Part shown: positions 15,637 through 25,152 of the stretch, piece by piece | Layout: each line of letters opens with the position of its first letter | Numbering within the stretch: the first letter of the stretch is position 1 | Origin: Candidatus Saccharimonadota bacterium | GTDB lineage: Bacteria; Patescibacteriota; Saccharimonadia; Saccharimonadales; Saccharimonadaceae | Direction: 5' to 3' | DNA: 64,000 nucleotides | Assembly (NCBI GenBank): GCA_905371715.1 | Contig: CAJPLV010000001.1 | Location: 65,411-129,410, forward strand | Notes under the pieces: generated by a model | Databases searched by the model: none | Seen by the model: the letters and a program-made list of their open reading frames with translations, nothing else | Told to the model about the DNA's origin: nothing | Position numbers and translations under genes: made by a program

Positions 15637-16299
15637 ATCGTCATCAATAGCGAGAATATTCTCCTCGTTTAACTTGTCTTTACAGTTTTTCTCAATAAAA
15701 AGTACTGAAAAGTGATTGTTTTCTAGATATTGTAAAAGAGCTTGCAACTCGCTGTGCGACAATAATTGGCGCTGGTTTATCAAAATAACTAAACGTTTTG
15801 ATAATAATTGCTGCGCTGAATCTATAATACCATAAAGTTTATCAAGATAGTTATTCCCTGTGTTGGCTTCTAGTCCTACGTGTGCCATTTTCAAGAGGTC
15901 ATTGATAGATATTTCTGTTTGATAGTTCAGATTTTGCGAGAATCCAGTATTTATGGCGCCGAGGATATCCAAAATACCTGTCTCTATTTGTGCTAATTTT
16001 ACTGCGTCGATGTCGCTGTTGTCTTGAATATTTTTGTAGAGGACCGCCGTGATGGTTCGATTTGCTAGATCGTATGAATATATATCGGTGACAATCAGAA
16101 TGTCTTTTGCGAAATTCAGAGGGTCGTGGTTGCTATCGTAAATAACGGTACGATTGTTCCCTTCCTTCTTAGTGTATGTGTCAAGAATGTCTTCAACAAC
16201 TCTCCTGAAGAACAAGTCATTGCAGATTACTAAGGTTGCGATACCACCATCGCTTGGTATGAATAGTGTATTATCGAATCCTGAAATGCTAATATTCAT
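15610..16299 (-). CDS. csn2: CRISPR adaptation protein Csn2
   Basis: 229 residues; the protein occupies the fourth position of a type II-A operon (cas9-cas1-cas2-csn2) and has Csn2-like features: short beta N-terminus, long helical middle (ILDILGAINTGF...), and the late LSKRLVILINQRQLLSHSELQALLQYLENN segment. Csn2 forms a tetrameric ring on DNA ends during spacer capture. The start overlaps the cas2 stop by 4 nt. Csn2 is the marker of subtype II-A. Confidence 0.85.
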   Translation of the reverse strand: MNISISGFDNTLFIPSDGGIATLVICNDLFFRRVVEDILDTYTKKEGNNRTVIYDSNHDPLNFAKDILIVTDIYSYDLANRTITAVLYKNIQDNSDIDAVKLAQIETGILDILGAINTGFSQNLNYQTEISINDLLKMAHVGLEANTGNNYLDKLYGIIDSAQQLLSKRLVILINQRQLLSHSELQALLQYLENNHFSVLFIEKNCKDKLNEENILAIDDDLYDFSTNS

Positions 16300-16616
16300 A
16301 AAACCACTGTCCTATCGGTACTTTGAATCGATAACTCCTCATACTCCCCTGCTAAATATTCCATTGAGGCGAATTGCCGCTCGGTTATCGTCAGTAGCTG
16401 GACGACACCGTTATCGGGTATAATTTTCCTTAGCCTGTCGTAGGTTGATTTTTCATTGGTGGAGTTGAGTACCAGCTTGCTATAGACGGATTGTTGCATC
16501 ATGACAAAGCCTTCTCGGGTAAGCTGTTTGCGGAATGTCGCGTATATTTTGCGCTCGCGAGCGCTAACCATTGGTAAGTCAAAAAATAAAATCATTCTCA
16601 TATAGCGTACTTTCAT
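16296..16616 (-). CDS. cas2: CRISPR-associated endonuclease Cas2
   Basis: 106 residues, with the ferredoxin-like start MRMILFFDLPMVSARERKIYATFRKQL that is typical of type II Cas2 (Asp in the FFDLP strand) and the QLLTITERQFASMEYLAG C-part. Forms the integrase core with Cas1. It sits 2 nt after cas1 and overlaps csn2. Confidence 0.93.
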   Translation of the reverse strand: MKVRYMRMILFFDLPMVSARERKIYATFRKQLTREGFVMMQQSVYSKLVLNSTNEKSTYDRLRKIIPDNGVVQLLTITERQFASMEYLAGEYEELSIQSTDRTVVL

Positions 16617-16618
16617 AA

Positions 16619-17497
16619 TTATGTTAAATCGTATTCAGGTAGCTCTTTTTCGCTACTCTCTTCCATCGCTCTAAAAAATAACTTGACGTAGATATTGATC
16701 GCGTTTGATAAGAACTGTTCTTTGCCGAGAATGACAACTTTGTGATTGAGGATGTCAATGAGGCGGCTCTTGAAGAAGTCGTCAAACGCAAAGCTCCGGC
16801 ATTTATACACCTCACGGTCAACAACAGGACGAAACGGCTCCATGAGGTCGCAGGTGAGATTAAAAGGATTGTATTCGTTGCAATGATTAACTCCCATGGT
16901 TGTCGAATAGCCGGCGGCGGTTATCTCCCTATTGAATGCCGAGAGAAGAATTGCATAGCCATAGTTGAGTGCCGCGTTTATGTCGCTGGAGCTATCGCGC
17001 GAAAACTGCGGACCGAACAATTCCTTGAAATAGAGTTTGGCGGCGTGTGCCTCGCGATTGGTGGTGTCTCCTGGTAAAACTGATGTGGCAAAGTTCATAA
17101 GTATTTCGCATGTTGTTTGATTTGCAGTCTTTTTATAAACTACTTGAGCTTGTTTAATGATTTTTTGAGTGATAATTCTCTGCCATATGCAGTCTTTGGT
17201 TGATTGTGGCCACTGGCTTTGGCGACGCATTTGTTTGCTGGCATTATGCGCGCCGTAATACGGTATTATCTCGCTGTATGGATTGCGCTGGTGATCGCAG
17301 AATATTATTTTCACCTTGTAGCGAGCCAACTCACATAGCAAGTAGGCTGTTAAATTAACAGCGGTATTTTCAATTATCAAGGTGCCAATTTCGCTAATAT
17401 GAAGAGCTTTTTCGCTGCCATCACTGATGATAAGCATGTAGTCGTTTTTATAGCTTAGCTTGCAGCGATTCTTGACGATGACGGTTCGCCAAGACAT
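16619..17497 (-). CDS. cas1: CRISPR-associated integrase Cas1
   Basis: 292 residues of the type II Cas1 form: MSWRTVIVKNRCKLSYKNDYM at the start, an N-terminal beta domain, then the helical catalytic domain with DINAALNYGYAILLSAFNREITAAG and GVNHCNEYNPFNLTCDLMEPFRPVVDREV, which hold the metal-binding Glu/His/Asp positions. Cas1-Cas2 inserts new spacers at the leader end. Two nt separate it from cas9 and cas2. Confidence 0.95.
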   Translation of the reverse strand: MSWRTVIVKNRCKLSYKNDYMLIISDGSEKALHISEIGTLIIENTAVNLTAYLLCELARYKVKIIFCDHQRNPYSEIIPYYGAHNASKQMRRQSQWPQSTKDCIWQRIITQKIIKQAQVVYKKTANQTTCEILMNFATSVLPGDTTNREAHAAKLYFKELFGPQFSRDSSSDINAALNYGYAILLSAFNREITAAGYSTTMGVNHCNEYNPFNLTCDLMEPFRPVVDREVYKCRSFAFDDFFKSRLIDILNHKVVILGKEQFLSNAINIYVKLFFRAMEESSEKELPEYDLT

Positions 17498-17499
17498 GC

Positions 17500-20400
17500 C
17501 TAACGGTCCCGCCCTAATGTTTTTCCGTCTAATTTTCGGCGGTGCAGCCCAGTGATAGATTCGTAAACGAAGGTCAGCTTGGTTGGATCAAGGGATTTGC
17601 CCGCCATACGACCAAAGGAGTTTGGTAGACCTAGCTCTGGAAATACAGGTTTCTTTTCGCTGCCTTTCATATCTACCCTATCGGAACCAGCATGCGTAGC
17701 TCTTAAGACCAGGCCAATGACTTTGATTTTATCATCTAGTGATAGTTCGCTGTATTCAACTAATGCGCTCTGGGCATTATGGCCAGCATCACCAAATTGC
17801 TGGTATTGATTAGCGAGCTTCTCGGCATAAATTCCCCAAAACTTCTCTACTCCGCTAATAACTCTATCTCTTTTTTCTATTTGTCTATTGCGCTTGCGTT
17901 GTAGTTTATTGTCGTCGGCAGCCTGTTCTTCTGAAATTGTCACATGCGGAATTCCTTGTTTCAATACTATTGCTATAGCGTATTCGATGTCATAGGGCAA
18001 TTTCAGTTGTTTGGCATTAGTGACCTCGCTGCTGCCAACGATGAATTGCTCATTGCCGTCATATTCAATTTTCTGGTTTATTGGTATTTTTGGAACAAGA
18101 ACTATAACCTGCCTGTAATTTTTACGAAGATATTCATTGATTGAGCCTGGTTTGGTTTTTTCTAGCGTGTAAACTTGAGTTGGCACGCTGATAATCTCGT
18201 TTACAAAAACATCCTTGTTACGCACCTGCTTAAGATATCTTATGGCCATAAAATAGGCTGCTTTTCTCCCTGAATATCCACCGTATTTATCGACCGGCAG
18301 GTTCGATTTTCTAGTAATCATGGTGGCGCCAGAATCTTTACCGTAAATAGTCTGGTCGTAGAATTGATTGTCGCCAATTTCAGTTTTCTTTGTAATCAGG
18401 CAGTCATTGTATTTCATCGTTCGGTCTATGACATCGTGTGCGGTTTTACTCTGCCAGATAATTTCACCGGTATTTGTATTAGTAAAGTCATAGTTCATTG
18501 ACGCGAGGATAAAGCTGCTACGATCCGTATCGGTTTGTCCTTTAGATTTGAATTTCATGTATTCACCGTAGATGAATGCGTTATCTAGTTTTGGATAGCG
18601 AATTTTTATGTACTGAGCCAGGGTAGCGGCTAGATAGGCGTCTTTGGCATGATGCAGGTCGTTAATTTCTCGGCATTTTGGCAAGTCATGGATGTGACGG
18701 TACTCAGAACTCATACCAGCGCGGATCGTGAATACCTCTGTTGATGAATTGTGGTATTTTTCGGTCAGCATTCTGGCGAGGTGTTTGGTGATTTGCCGCG
18801 TCTCAACAAGCTGACGGTTGACAAATCCAGCAACGCGGTCTTCAGACAGTTGCTTTTGGCTCGCTAGACGTTGAAATTTAAGCTGAGACATAAGCTTAGC
18901 ATTTTTTAGAGATATCCAAATTGGGCGCATATGGTTTTGGATATCAGGCGCGATAGGATAATCATCAAGTTTTCGCTGGTTTTCTTTGCGTAGCACTAAC
19001 ACAGTATTGTCTAGCGAATCGTCTTTGGTTAGCGACCGCGGCAAGATGTGGTCAATCTCACTGTCTCGGAGGTCGTTTTCAATATCAAGCGGCTCGCCTG
19101 TATAAGCGCATTTGCCATTCTGGAGGAAGTATAGGTAATATTTTTTCCGATCAAGTTTATCTTTATAATCAGCTAATTGCGATTTTATATCAGATTTAGT
19201 ATATTCTTTGCCGTAAAGCTCCTTGTACATTTTTTCAAGCTGGCTATATCTGCTTTTGGTCCTGACCTTTTCATCTTCATTGCGTGCCATCTCGATGCTA
19301 ATCAACTTTGGTTCGTAGCCGATTGTGTCGACAATCTCGTCAATAATCCTAACGCTTCGCCACAAAGCACGTTTGATGCCAGGCGATCCGGCGAGTTTTT
19401 TAATGTCGTCGTAGGCTATGTCTGTGCGCTGGTCTGCCGACAAGATATCGTCAATAATCTTTTTGAACTCGTATCGATCGCTTTGGATGATCTGTATAAA
19501 ATTATCTTTGGAGTGGCGCATCGTCTCTATGACGGTTAGTTCGCCGTAAGGCGTATGTGCGATAATGCCGTCAAGAAGCTCGCGAGACAGTCGTCCCCAG
19601 CCGCTATAATTTAGCTTCAAAATAGCGCGAAGCTGGTTCTCGTTAAAGATATTGCTATACTTTCGTAGCTTCTTAGCTAGAATCCTTTTATCTTCAAACA
19701 AAGTGATCCACTTGATAATCTCTTCAATGGCTTTTTGATTGGTTGGCGTAATTTCAACACCGATTTTGTTTGTAAAATCAAGATAAGACTTACGCGATGA
19801 AGCAAACGATTTCTCTTTGGCTGTTCCAGAAATAACAAGAGAGTCAGTGTTGTATATCTGGTTGTCATAGAGATATTTGACGAGCTTTTTGTAAGTGACT
19901 GAAGACTCTTTGGTGAATAGCTCATCAACGATGCGGTTCTGGACGTCAGAACTCAGTCTTTCGCCGTTGACGGTTACGTTCTTTAATTCATTGCGAACTT
20001 CGTATTCCTGATAAAGCAGCGAATTTTTAGGGAGAACCTCTTCGTCTGGCAGACACGTACAGTTGTTGCGCATTCGGTCAATGAATTTCTCGGCGGAAGC
20101 TTCGTCGTCTATTATTTCATCGAAATTCCACGGATAGATCACGCCATCTTTCTTTTTGACTGACCATGCAAAATCACTACCAGTTTTGAGCGGTCCGATA
20201 TAGTACGGTAATTTGAATGTGAATATACTAATGATTTTATCGCGATTTTGAGCCAAGAACGGGTAATATTGCGCTTGGTTGTCGATGATTCTTTCAAGCT
20301 CATATTGGTGAATCTGATGCGGGATAGCGCCGTTATCTCGGATGCGTTGCCTAGAGAGAAATTCCTCTAGCTCAGCCCGCTTCTCAAATCGCTGGTAGCG

Positions 20401-21519
20401 CGGGTCATCCTTGGCAACTTCGCCGAGCTGTTTTTTGATGGATTTGTATAAATCATCGAGATTTCGCTTGTGGTTGTTATATAGCTCAAATTCGGCGGCG
20501 TCGCCATGAAAAAACGTCTTGTATTTTTGGGGTAGAAATTCGTGAAATAGCGCTTTAAGGTCGGATAAATCTTGACGATAGGCATCATATTTTTCAATCA
20601 TAATGTCAGACAGACAGCTATCTTTTCTGATGAATTGACTGAAAATTGTCCATTGATAGACTGATTCTAAAGTCTCTACGAGTTCGTAGCGATCGTCACC
20701 GATTGCAGCCGCAATTTCATCGCGTTGCTCCTCGTAATTTTTATTCGAGAATTCCTCTTTTACTTCGAGAGAGTCGTCCTCGAATAGTTTATTGGCGTTC
20801 CATTTTAGACCGATAGCTGCGCCGACGGCTTCGCTGACAGCCCTCTTGTTGTCAGGAGATGGCTGTAGTAGATTGATGATGTCTGATTTTCTGGCACTAC
20901 GTGATAGGGAGCGGTCAAGCAAAATAGCTTTAACTTTTTTAGCCATTGATTCGTCAGCGCCAATAAAATCTATAAACTTCTCTAGATTTTGGTTGTCGAA
21001 TGATGAAATTACATTATCTACTTCGCCCTCGACTAAGAAATTGCCGCGGTACTTGATAATGTGATGAAGAGCTAGGTAGACTAGTCGAATATCTTGTTTT
21101 GCAGAACTGTGAAATAGATCGCTGCGCAAATGATAAATTGTTGGATATTTCTCTCTATATGATTTGTCGGTGAAAGAGCGGTCGGCGAATAGAATATTGG
21201 CATTTAATTCTAACGCAGAGTTTTTGTCGCAAGAGTGGAGCATTGACTCGGATAAGCGAAGATAGAAATGTGGGTCGACTTTCTGCATCTCATTGTCAAA
21301 TATTTGTTGGAGTAACGTAATACGCCGTTTTCGCCTAGCAAGCCGCCGGCGCGATGAGCGAAATGACCGTCGAGTGGCTGCTTTTTGCGCCTCATCAAAC
21401 AAATGGGCACCCCACATGTTTTGGTGCTTGTATTTGCGCAGATCAAAACCTTCATTTATAACTGCCCAGCCGACGCTGTTTGTGCCAATATCTAATCCAA
21501 TAGAATACGGTTGTTTCAT
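17500..21519 (-). CDS. cas9: CRISPR effector nuclease Cas9 (type II-A)
   Basis: 1339 residues, similar in length to Streptococcus II-A Cas9. RuvC-I with D10 (IGLDIGTNSVGWA), Arg-rich bridge helix at 50-67, RuvC-II SIEMAR with E743, HNH centre EIDHILPRS with H824 and N838, RuvC-III HHAKDA with H956/957 and D960; all catalytic residues are present, so cleavage should be possible. The C-terminal PAM-interacting region ends ESITGLHRRKL; by eye the two Arg that read NGG in S. pyogenes Cas9 are not at the same places (Gly and Met, with an Arg between), so the PAM is probably different. Guided by crRNA paired to the tracrRNA at 21602. Confidence 0.97.
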   Translation of the reverse strand: MKQPYSIGLDIGTNSVGWAVINEGFDLRKYKHQNMWGAHLFDEAQKAATRRSFRSSRRRLARRKRRITLLQQIFDNEMQKVDPHFYLRLSESMLHSCDKNSALELNANILFADRSFTDKSYREKYPTIYHLRSDLFHSSAKQDIRLVYLALHHIIKYRGNFLVEGEVDNVISSFDNQNLEKFIDFIGADESMAKKVKAILLDRSLSRSARKSDIINLLQPSPDNKRAVSEAVGAAIGLKWNANKLFEDDSLEVKEEFSNKNYEEQRDEIAAAIGDDRYELVETLESVYQWTIFSQFIRKDSCLSDIMIEKYDAYRQDLSDLKALFHEFLPQKYKTFFHGDAAEFELYNNHKRNLDDLYKSIKKQLGEVAKDDPRYQRFEKRAELEEFLSRQRIRDNGAIPHQIHQYELERIIDNQAQYYPFLAQNRDKIISIFTFKLPYYIGPLKTGSDFAWSVKKKDGVIYPWNFDEIIDDEASAEKFIDRMRNNCTCLPDEEVLPKNSLLYQEYEVRNELKNVTVNGERLSSDVQNRIVDELFTKESSVTYKKLVKYLYDNQIYNTDSLVISGTAKEKSFASSRKSYLDFTNKIGVEITPTNQKAIEEIIKWITLFEDKRILAKKLRKYSNIFNENQLRAILKLNYSGWGRLSRELLDGIIAHTPYGELTVIETMRHSKDNFIQIIQSDRYEFKKIIDDILSADQRTDIAYDDIKKLAGSPGIKRALWRSVRIIDEIVDTIGYEPKLISIEMARNEDEKVRTKSRYSQLEKMYKELYGKEYTKSDIKSQLADYKDKLDRKKYYLYFLQNGKCAYTGEPLDIENDLRDSEIDHILPRSLTKDDSLDNTVLVLRKENQRKLDDYPIAPDIQNHMRPIWISLKNAKLMSQLKFQRLASQKQLSEDRVAGFVNRQLVETRQITKHLARMLTEKYHNSSTEVFTIRAGMSSEYRHIHDLPKCREINDLHHAKDAYLAATLAQYIKIRYPKLDNAFIYGEYMKFKSKGQTDTDRSSFILASMNYDFTNTNTGEIIWQSKTAHDVIDRTMKYNDCLITKKTEIGDNQFYDQTIYGKDSGATMITRKSNLPVDKYGGYSGRKAAYFMAIRYLKQVRNKDVFVNEIISVPTQVYTLEKTKPGSINEYLRKNYRQVIVLVPKIPINQKIEYDGNEQFIVGSSEVTNAKQLKLPYDIEYAIAIVLKQGIPHVTISEEQAADDNKLQRKRNRQIEKRDRVISGVEKFWGIYAEKLANQYQQFGDAGHNAQSALVEYSELSLDDKIKVIGLVLRATHAGSDRVDMKGSEKKPVFPELGLPNSFGRMAGKSLDPTKLTFVYESITGLHRRKLDGKTLGRDR

Positions 21520-21544
21520 CGTAAGTCCCCTTTTAATTATTTTT

Positions 21545-21573
21545 AGTATATCGCTTATTTTTGGGGTTTACAA
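21545..21573 (-). promoter_or_regulatory. cas9 promoter
   Basis: On the minus strand TTGTAA (21568-21573), 17 nt, TATACT (21545-21550), followed by an AAAGGGGA ribosome site and the cas9 ATG. The -35 box shares its bases with the divergent tracrRNA -35. Confidence 0.65.
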
Positions 21574-21595
21574 TATTGTTTTAATTGGCTATACT
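21567..21595 (+). promoter_or_regulatory. tracrRNA promoter
   Basis: TTTACA (21567-21572), 17 nt, TATACT (21590-21595). Expected start about 21602. Confidence 0.65.
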
Positions 21596-21601
21596 TCTAC
21601 T

Positions 21602-21695
21602 GTACCGTTTCGGTACCTCAATATAACACTACAGGTTAAAATAAAGCATTAGCTAAAATGTTTCTATAAAGATTCGGGCGGTAGGCCCGTTTTTT
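21602..21695 (+). ncRNA. tracrRNA
   Basis: About 94 nt, divergent from cas9. It contains a small 5' hairpin (GTACC/GGTAC), an anti-repeat (about 21618-21644) that pairs over 15 bp with the repeat (GTAGTGTTATATTGA) and again with its GTTTTA start after a bulge, then GTTAAAATAAAGC as in S. pyogenes tracrRNA, a small AGC/GCT nexus-like hairpin and a terminator CGGGC/GCCCG with six T. The 3' end overlaps the end of the GNAT gene on the other strand. Confidence 0.9.
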
Positions 21696-22221
21696 GTTTG
21701 TTATCTTTTTCTTTCAAATCTTTTTTATATAGCAAAAACAAAACCCCGCCCTCGCTCTCTTTCATGCGACTGTAATAGAAACCATTTTTTGCTAAGAAGC
21801 TCTTTAGGCCTGGCATTTTCTGGGGCGCTTGTGTTTGTAATTGCGTTGCGTCGCGTAATGCTGCTTCAGTCTCGACTAGTTGTAATAATCGCGTACCAAC
21901 TTTTCGGTGGCGGTATTTTTCTCGTACGGCGATTAGTTCCAAATTTGTTATTTTAGGATCGTTTGGGTCCTGGCTATAGATAATTGTGCCAACTGGTTTG
22001 ATAGTATTGCTGCTTTCATCGATGTATCTGGCCAGTGCAGCGGCACACTCACCCAAGTATAAACGCTGCGTTAGGTCGGTAGCTGCTTCCATGAAAGCAT
22101 CTCGGCCTAGTATGTCTGAAATTGGGCCGCAGATGCTGGGCTTGCATAATAGATCGATAATCTCGCCGACTTGAGCGTCATGAGCATGCGGCGTGGTGGC
22201 TATTTCTAACGGTAGAGGCAT
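21664..22221 (-). CDS. GNAT-family N-acetyltransferase
   Basis: 185 residues with the acetyl-CoA binding signature LELIAVREKYRHRKVGTRLLQLVE (about 104-127) and a late FLAKNGFYYSRMKE strand typical of GNAT proteins. Substrate cannot be told. Its start lies 12 nt after the stop of the TraD-like gene, so they are likely co-transcribed. The last codons lie opposite the tracrRNA terminator, so the two transcripts converge and overlap by about 30 nt. Confidence 0.75.
   Translation of the reverse strand: MPLPLEIATTPHAHDAQVGEIIDLLCKPSICGPISDILGRDAFMEAATDLTQRLYLGECAAALARYIDESSNTIKPVGTIIYSQDPNDPKITNLELIAVREKYRHRKVGTRLLQLVETEAALRDATQLQTQAPQKMPGLKSFLAKNGFYYSRMKESEGGVLFLLYKKDLKEKDNKQKTGLPPESL
21675..21695 (+). 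terminator. tracrRNA terminator
   Basis: CGGGC (21675-21679) and GCCCG (21685-21689) followed by TTTTTT (21690-21695). Confidence 0.8.
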
Positions 22222-22233
22222 AGCAATAGTTGA

Positions 22234-24996
22234 TTACGAATTGGAAGTAGCTGCCGCTGGAGTTTTGCGCCGGCGGCTGCGAGTGCGTTTGCGCTTTGGT
22301 TTCGCGGCGGCGTCATTGCTTTCAGATTCACTCTTGCTTGGCGTGGGTTTTGCCGGCGTAGACGAAGTGCTTGCAACTGCCTTTGCTGACGGTTTGGCGC
22401 GTCCATGGTCAATCTGTAATACGCCAGACTCAATGGTTGGCGATAGCGCCTTTTTCGAAACGTTCACCTCCCCCGCTGGCTGTGGCTGGGTTTGGTTTTG
22501 CGCTTGCTGGCGGGCGGCGCGATCGGCGGCGCGCTGTTCGGGTGTTTTTGGCGGCGTGTAGGCCGGACCGGGGCGCTTGACGGTGAGATTTTCGGGTGGC
22601 AACATACGCTCGTTGATTTCGGCTTCAATTTCGGATCGTTGGCGCGAATAATGCTCGCGCGTCCATTGAATGATCCGCCCCGTATTGTCGTCTTGGTAGG
22701 TTGGCAGATTTAACGTTTTCGCGCTAAACGCTGGCGCTTTTTCGCCGTTGATTACCATGTTGATGATGAAATTGCGGTTATGCATTTGCAGGAGATCGTT
22801 TGGTTCAAACTGCGGCTCAAATTGTTTAGCGAGGATCGGGCTGTCGTCGGCGGAGACGCGGAATGAAATCATTGTACCAACATTGCCGAAGACGGCGTCA
22901 CGTACTGTGTCTTGCATTTGGCTGATATATTGATTCGCAACAGTAAGGTTGAGCCCGTATTTGCGCGCCTCGGACAAAATCGTTGCAAAGCTATCGGTGG
23001 CGAAATTCTGGAACTCATCGACATATAAGTAGAACGGGCGGCGATCTTTAACATCGGGAATATCGCTGCGGCTCATAGCGGCGAGCTGAATTTTTGTGAC
23101 GATGAATGAGCCTAAGATGCCGGCGTTATCTTCGCCGATCAAACCTTTGCTTAAGTTAACGATGAGGATTTTGCCCTCGTCCATGATTTGGCGAATGTTA
23201 AACGTTGACTTTGGCTGGCCAATAATATTACGAATGATCGGGTTCGCCGTAAAGGCGCCGACTTTGTTGAGTACCGGCGCGATTGCTTCTGCTTGGAACT
23301 TATCCGTCCAGCTGGCAAATTCAACATTCCAAAATTGCAATACGACAGTATCTTGGCAGTAACTAAGCGTTTCTTTGCGGAATTTTTTATCGGTGAGCAT
23401 GCGCGTAATGTCAAGCATCGTAGTTTCGGGGCGGTCAAGAAGCGCGAGGATTGTGTAGCGCAAAATATATTCAAGGCGCGGCCCCCAACTTTCGCCAAAC
23501 ATACGCTTCAATACGCCAATAACTTCTGAACTGATATTATTTTTTTGCTCAGGATTTGTCACTTCAAGCGGGTTGAAACCGAGCGGAAATTGCGTATCGG
23601 CTGGATTGAAATAGACAATATCTTTCAGGCGCGATCCTGGGATGAAGCGCATATTGTTAATTGCAAAATCGCCGTGCGGGTCAATAATCGCATAACCTTG
23701 CCCGTGGAAAATGTCGCTAAGTGCAAATAGTTCAAGCAACCCTGACTTCCCTGCTCCCGTTTGCCCGATGATGTAGACGTGGCGCGAGCGGTCGTAGCGC
23801 AGCATGCCGAATTGGTGGTTGATGCCGCGAAAATTCGTCATGCCGAATGCCGAAATATTTTCGTCTTGCGCTGGATCGCCGGTGAGAACTGGCAGCTTTG
23901 CCGGCGGCTCGGCGGTTTTGGTGCTTGCCCAGACGATGTTTGGCGTCTCAACATTGGTGTGCGGCAAATGGAATACGCTTGCGACCTCCTCAATATTCAT
24001 CAAATAACCGCGGTCGGCAAACAACCGCGTTTTGTATTTAGCAAGCGCTTCTTTGGCAAAACTGTCGTTTGTCATCTTGAAGCCGTTGAGATTGGTTGAA
24101 TTAAATTGCTTAAATGTGCCAACAATCCCCTGCATACGCAGACGCGCGTCGCTGACGCTTTCTCCCAGATAAGCAACGCGGATTTTTACTTGATAGCCAA
24201 GTTTTGTTGCTTTCTTTTCAGCTTCGGCGATGCGTGTTTTATCGCGCTCGGATAATTCTTTCGCTGTGCCAGTTCCCTGCTCTGGCGGCGCCCACAATGC
24301 CTCAATCAAGCTGGCAGCCCATCGTCCGCCGCTGCCTTGTCCGAATAGATTGAAGCCGCCCGTTTTGATTGATGTAATCCAGCTGTCTGCTGCTTTGTGC
24401 CAGTCGTCGCGCACTGGACGTACGAGCATTTGAATCCAGATTTCCTCGTCGGTGTCTTCAAGTTTGGCAAGCGTGCCGGTAATACCGGCGAGCGGGTCGA
24501 CTTCAAAGCTTTGGAATGTCTTAATCGGCAGGAATTCTCGATCAGTTAGCGATAGTTCTGACGTATAGACGACGGTATGGTGGCGCTCGTGCGTGACGTA
24601 ATCTTCTTCGGCGGTGTGAATTTGTACCTGTGGATACTGCGCATAGATTTGTCCTTCAACGAAGCTTTGCAGCGCCTTCGGCGTCCAGACGTAGAATTGA
24701 ATGCGTCCGCCGACCGAGGCAATTTCAAAGCTGAGGTGCTCTTGGTACCCGCCATTCGCCCTGAGTTCGCGCGCATCGCGCAAAATACCGTGCAAGCTCG
24801 CAAACATTTGCTCGGCGGCGAGCTCTGACTTGTCGTTTGTTTTTGGAATTTCAAGCATCAACAGAACGCTTTCAATGTTCTTCACGGCGTCAATACTGCG
24901 GTAGTTGCGCCAGGTCATATACCCTAAAATGAGTACGATTGGCGTCCAAACGTACCACTGCATAAGCAAGCTGACGACTGACAAAACAAATGACAT
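22234..24996 (-). CDS. TraD/VirD4-like conjugation or DNA-transport ATPase
   Basis: 920 residues: two N-terminal hydrophobic segments, a mixed domain to about 390, then an AAA+/HerA-type motor with Walker A GQTGAGKS at 411-418, AIIDPHGD, Walker B FYLYVDEFQNF and the ANQYISQMQD sensor region. The last 120 residues are Pro/Ala/Lys/Arg-rich and probably disordered. The family resembles type IV coupling proteins; in CPR genomes such genes often stand alone and may serve DNA uptake or pilus functions. A TATAAT lies 13 nt upstream of the ATG. Confidence 0.8.
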   Translation of the reverse strand: MSFVLSVVSLLMQWYVWTPIVLILGYMTWRNYRSIDAVKNIESVLLMLEIPKTNDKSELAAEQMFASLHGILRDARELRANGGYQEHLSFEIASVGGRIQFYVWTPKALQSFVEGQIYAQYPQVQIHTAEEDYVTHERHHTVVYTSELSLTDREFLPIKTFQSFEVDPLAGITGTLAKLEDTDEEIWIQMLVRPVRDDWHKAADSWITSIKTGGFNLFGQGSGGRWAASLIEALWAPPEQGTGTAKELSERDKTRIAEAEKKATKLGYQVKIRVAYLGESVSDARLRMQGIVGTFKQFNSTNLNGFKMTNDSFAKEALAKYKTRLFADRGYLMNIEEVASVFHLPHTNVETPNIVWASTKTAEPPAKLPVLTGDPAQDENISAFGMTNFRGINHQFGMLRYDRSRHVYIIGQTGAGKSGLLELFALSDIFHGQGYAIIDPHGDFAINNMRFIPGSRLKDIVYFNPADTQFPLGFNPLEVTNPEQKNNISSEVIGVLKRMFGESWGPRLEYILRYTILALLDRPETTMLDITRMLTDKKFRKETLSYCQDTVVLQFWNVEFASWTDKFQAEAIAPVLNKVGAFTANPIIRNIIGQPKSTFNIRQIMDEGKILIVNLSKGLIGEDNAGILGSFIVTKIQLAAMSRSDIPDVKDRRPFYLYVDEFQNFATDSFATILSEARKYGLNLTVANQYISQMQDTVRDAVFGNVGTMISFRVSADDSPILAKQFEPQFEPNDLLQMHNRNFIINMVINGEKAPAFSAKTLNLPTYQDDNTGRIIQWTREHYSRQRSEIEAEINERMLPPENLTVKRPGPAYTPPKTPEQRAADRAARQQAQNQTQPQPAGEVNVSKKALSPTIESGVLQIDHGRAKPSAKAVASTSSTPAKPTPSKSESESNDAAAKPKRKRTRSRRRKTPAAATSNS

Positions 24997-25152
24997 AATA
25001 TTCTTTTATATTATACCATAATATCTGCGTAGTGAGTACTGCTTGCGCTTTTTTACTTGCTTTTAATCGCTCGGGTAAAACCAAAAAGCTTATCGCGTCC
25101 GCCGCACGACTATGCTTTGATTTTGAGAAAGCGGACTATTATCCGTAGCGCT

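Noticed and set aside
22193-22561. 122-codon + frame opposite the TraD-like gene
   Set aside because: Antisense shadow of the Pro/Ala/Lys-rich tail of the real gene.
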